DNA from: JBOGHU01 sp050742255
GTDB lineage: Bacteria > Actinomycetota > Acidimicrobiia > Acidimicrobiales > CADCSY01
DNA length: 30,661 bases
Assembly: GCA_050742255.1 (NCBI GenBank)
Contig: JBOGHU010000080.1
Location: 1 to 30,661, forward strand
Direction of reading: 5' to 3'
How positions within the stretch are numbered: position 1 is the first letter of the stretch; every line of letters starts with the position of its first letter. This document shows, piece by piece, positions 30,039 through 30,661 of the stretch. Under the pieces are notes generated by a model, which was given only the letters and a program-made list of their open reading frames with translations, made no database searches and was not told the DNA's origin. The position numbers were made by a program, and so were the translations under genes.

Positions 30039-30661
30039 TCACCCGACCAGGCTGAGGTCCTCCAGCACGACGCCCGCCGCCCGGCGCAGGCGCTGGGCCA
30101 CCGAGAGCGGGGGCGGGTCGGGCAGGGAGCGGGCTGCGTCCAGCACGGCCTCTCCGGGCTCGTCGCCGGCCAGGACCACCGCCACCCCGTGGTGGTCGAC
30201 CACCACGACCCGCCCGGCCACCTCGGCGGTCTCCCAGCGCCAGCCGTCGGAGCCAGCCACGTCCAGGCGACGGCCGCCCGGGGGCAGGGATCCGAAGTCG
30301 ACGTCTCCCACCGACTCGAACACCGAGAGCCCGTAGGGTCCTCGCTGGTACACCAGGTGCAGTCCGGCGGAGGAGCGGAACGCCCGCACCAGCTCGTAGC
30401 CGCCGAGGGCCTCGGGGGCATCGAACGGAGGCGGCAGGTCCTCGGGCGAGCGGGTGGGCTCGGTGGTGGGCACCACCGGCACCGGCGGGACCAGCGGGTC
30501 GGCGCCCCCATCGGCCTCCATCAGCCCACCGGTGGCCATGGCCGACACCGCCGCGGCGTGACGAGCCACCGCCCCATCGACCTCGGGGACGAGGCTGGCC
30601 GGCCCCAGCCCTCCCGCGCCCATGAGGGCCAACCCGAACGTCACCGCCGCCGCCGCGGCGC
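30039..30661 (-). CDS. C-terminal part of an anti-sigma/RseB-like membrane protein
   Basis: About 205 aa are visible; the 5' end lies outside the window and the frame stays open at the edge. The visible part starts in a hydrophobic segment (AVTFGLALMGAGGLGPASLV), likely a TM helix, followed by a Pro/Thr-rich linker and then a beta-rich domain: GYELVRAFRSSAGLHLVYQR in parts, GPYGLSVFESVGDVDFGSLPPGG in parts, and WRWETAEVAGRVVVVDHHG. 'LHLVYxxGxxxLSVFE' resembles the MucB/RseB-type domain seen at the C-terminus of actinobacterial anti-sigma factors, so the missing N-terminus may be a zinc-finger anti-sigma domain. HtrA in the same strand direction fits a sigma-E-like stress locus. The family call is moderate. 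Confidence 0.6.
   Translation of the reverse strand, partial: AAAAAVTFGLALMGAGGLGPASLVPEVDGAVARHAAAVSAMATGGLMEADGGADPLVPPVPVVPTTEPTRSPEDLPPPFDAPEALGGYELVRAFRSSAGLHLVYQRGPYGLSVFESVGDVDFGSLPPGGRRLDVAGSDGWRWETAEVAGRVVVVDHHGVAVVLAGDEPGEAVLDAARSLPDPPPLSVAQRLRRAAGVVLEDLSLVG

Noticed and set aside
1..30661. CRISPR array, tRNA, rRNA, insertion sequence or integrase
   Set aside because: No spaced identical repeats of CRISPR type, no tRNA cloverleaf or rRNA core noticed, and no transposase or integrase frames.

Overview
The window is about 30.7 kb of very GC-rich DNA with dense, mostly minus-strand operons, many GTG starts and short start/stop overlaps. A WhiB protein, a DivIVA-domain protein, a UPF0182 membrane protein, a DUF2342 (zincin-like) protein, SenX3/RegX3-type regulators and a ppk-Nudix pair all point to Actinomycetota. 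The 'DDRLWRHPSE' motif in one HtrA protein and the overall gene mix suggest class Acidimicrobiia; that class assignment is an inference. It looks like chromosomal, largely core-genome DNA. I see no phage, insertion sequence, CRISPR array, tRNA or rRNA.

Layout. (1) 1-11.6 kb, envelope and surface functions: a frameshifted ChaB-like gene (+); a minus-strand group of PDZ/Lon-type secreted protease, a DivIVA protein with an unexpected phage-head-like C-terminus, and UPF0182; a divergent pair (small two-TM protein and HEAT-repeat protein); a minus-strand moaE / tiny membrane protein / mreB operon; a plus-strand membrane-anchored HtrA protease; and a DUF2342 protein whose expected zinc motif is lost. 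(2) 11.6-23.3 kb, phosphate: one minus-strand run pstS-pstC-pstA-pstB-phoU-phoU-senX3-regX3, perhaps continuing into an MFS gene, divergent from a Tat-exported PhoX phosphatase. The 267-bp divergent promoter carries two oppositely oriented arrays of 11-bp PHO-box units. phoX is interrupted by two compensating 1-nt frameshifts. Behind it lies a 650-bp gene-free stretch with direct repeats and a strong hairpin, then a HAD-IB phosphatase. (3) 23.3-28.2 kb: arsR-arsC, then a 98-aa protein / ROK sugar kinase / ppk1 / Nudix operon, so polyphosphate metabolism follows the phosphate-uptake block. (4) 28.3-30.7 kb: a second HtrA protease, a WhiB regulator behind a triple 13-bp repeat, and the C-terminal part of a likely anti-sigma/RseB-like protein that runs off the window.

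How the genes work together: SenX3 with PhoU probably reads PstSCAB activity. RegX3 would bind the 11-bp repeats to raise pstS and phoX when phosphate is low, and imported phosphate can be stored by PPK1. The most unusual observations are the DivIVA to MuF-like fusion, the zincin homolog with both motif histidines changed to serine, the phase-locked PHO arrays, and clustered indels confined to two genes (chaB and phoX), which may be sequence errors or real decay.
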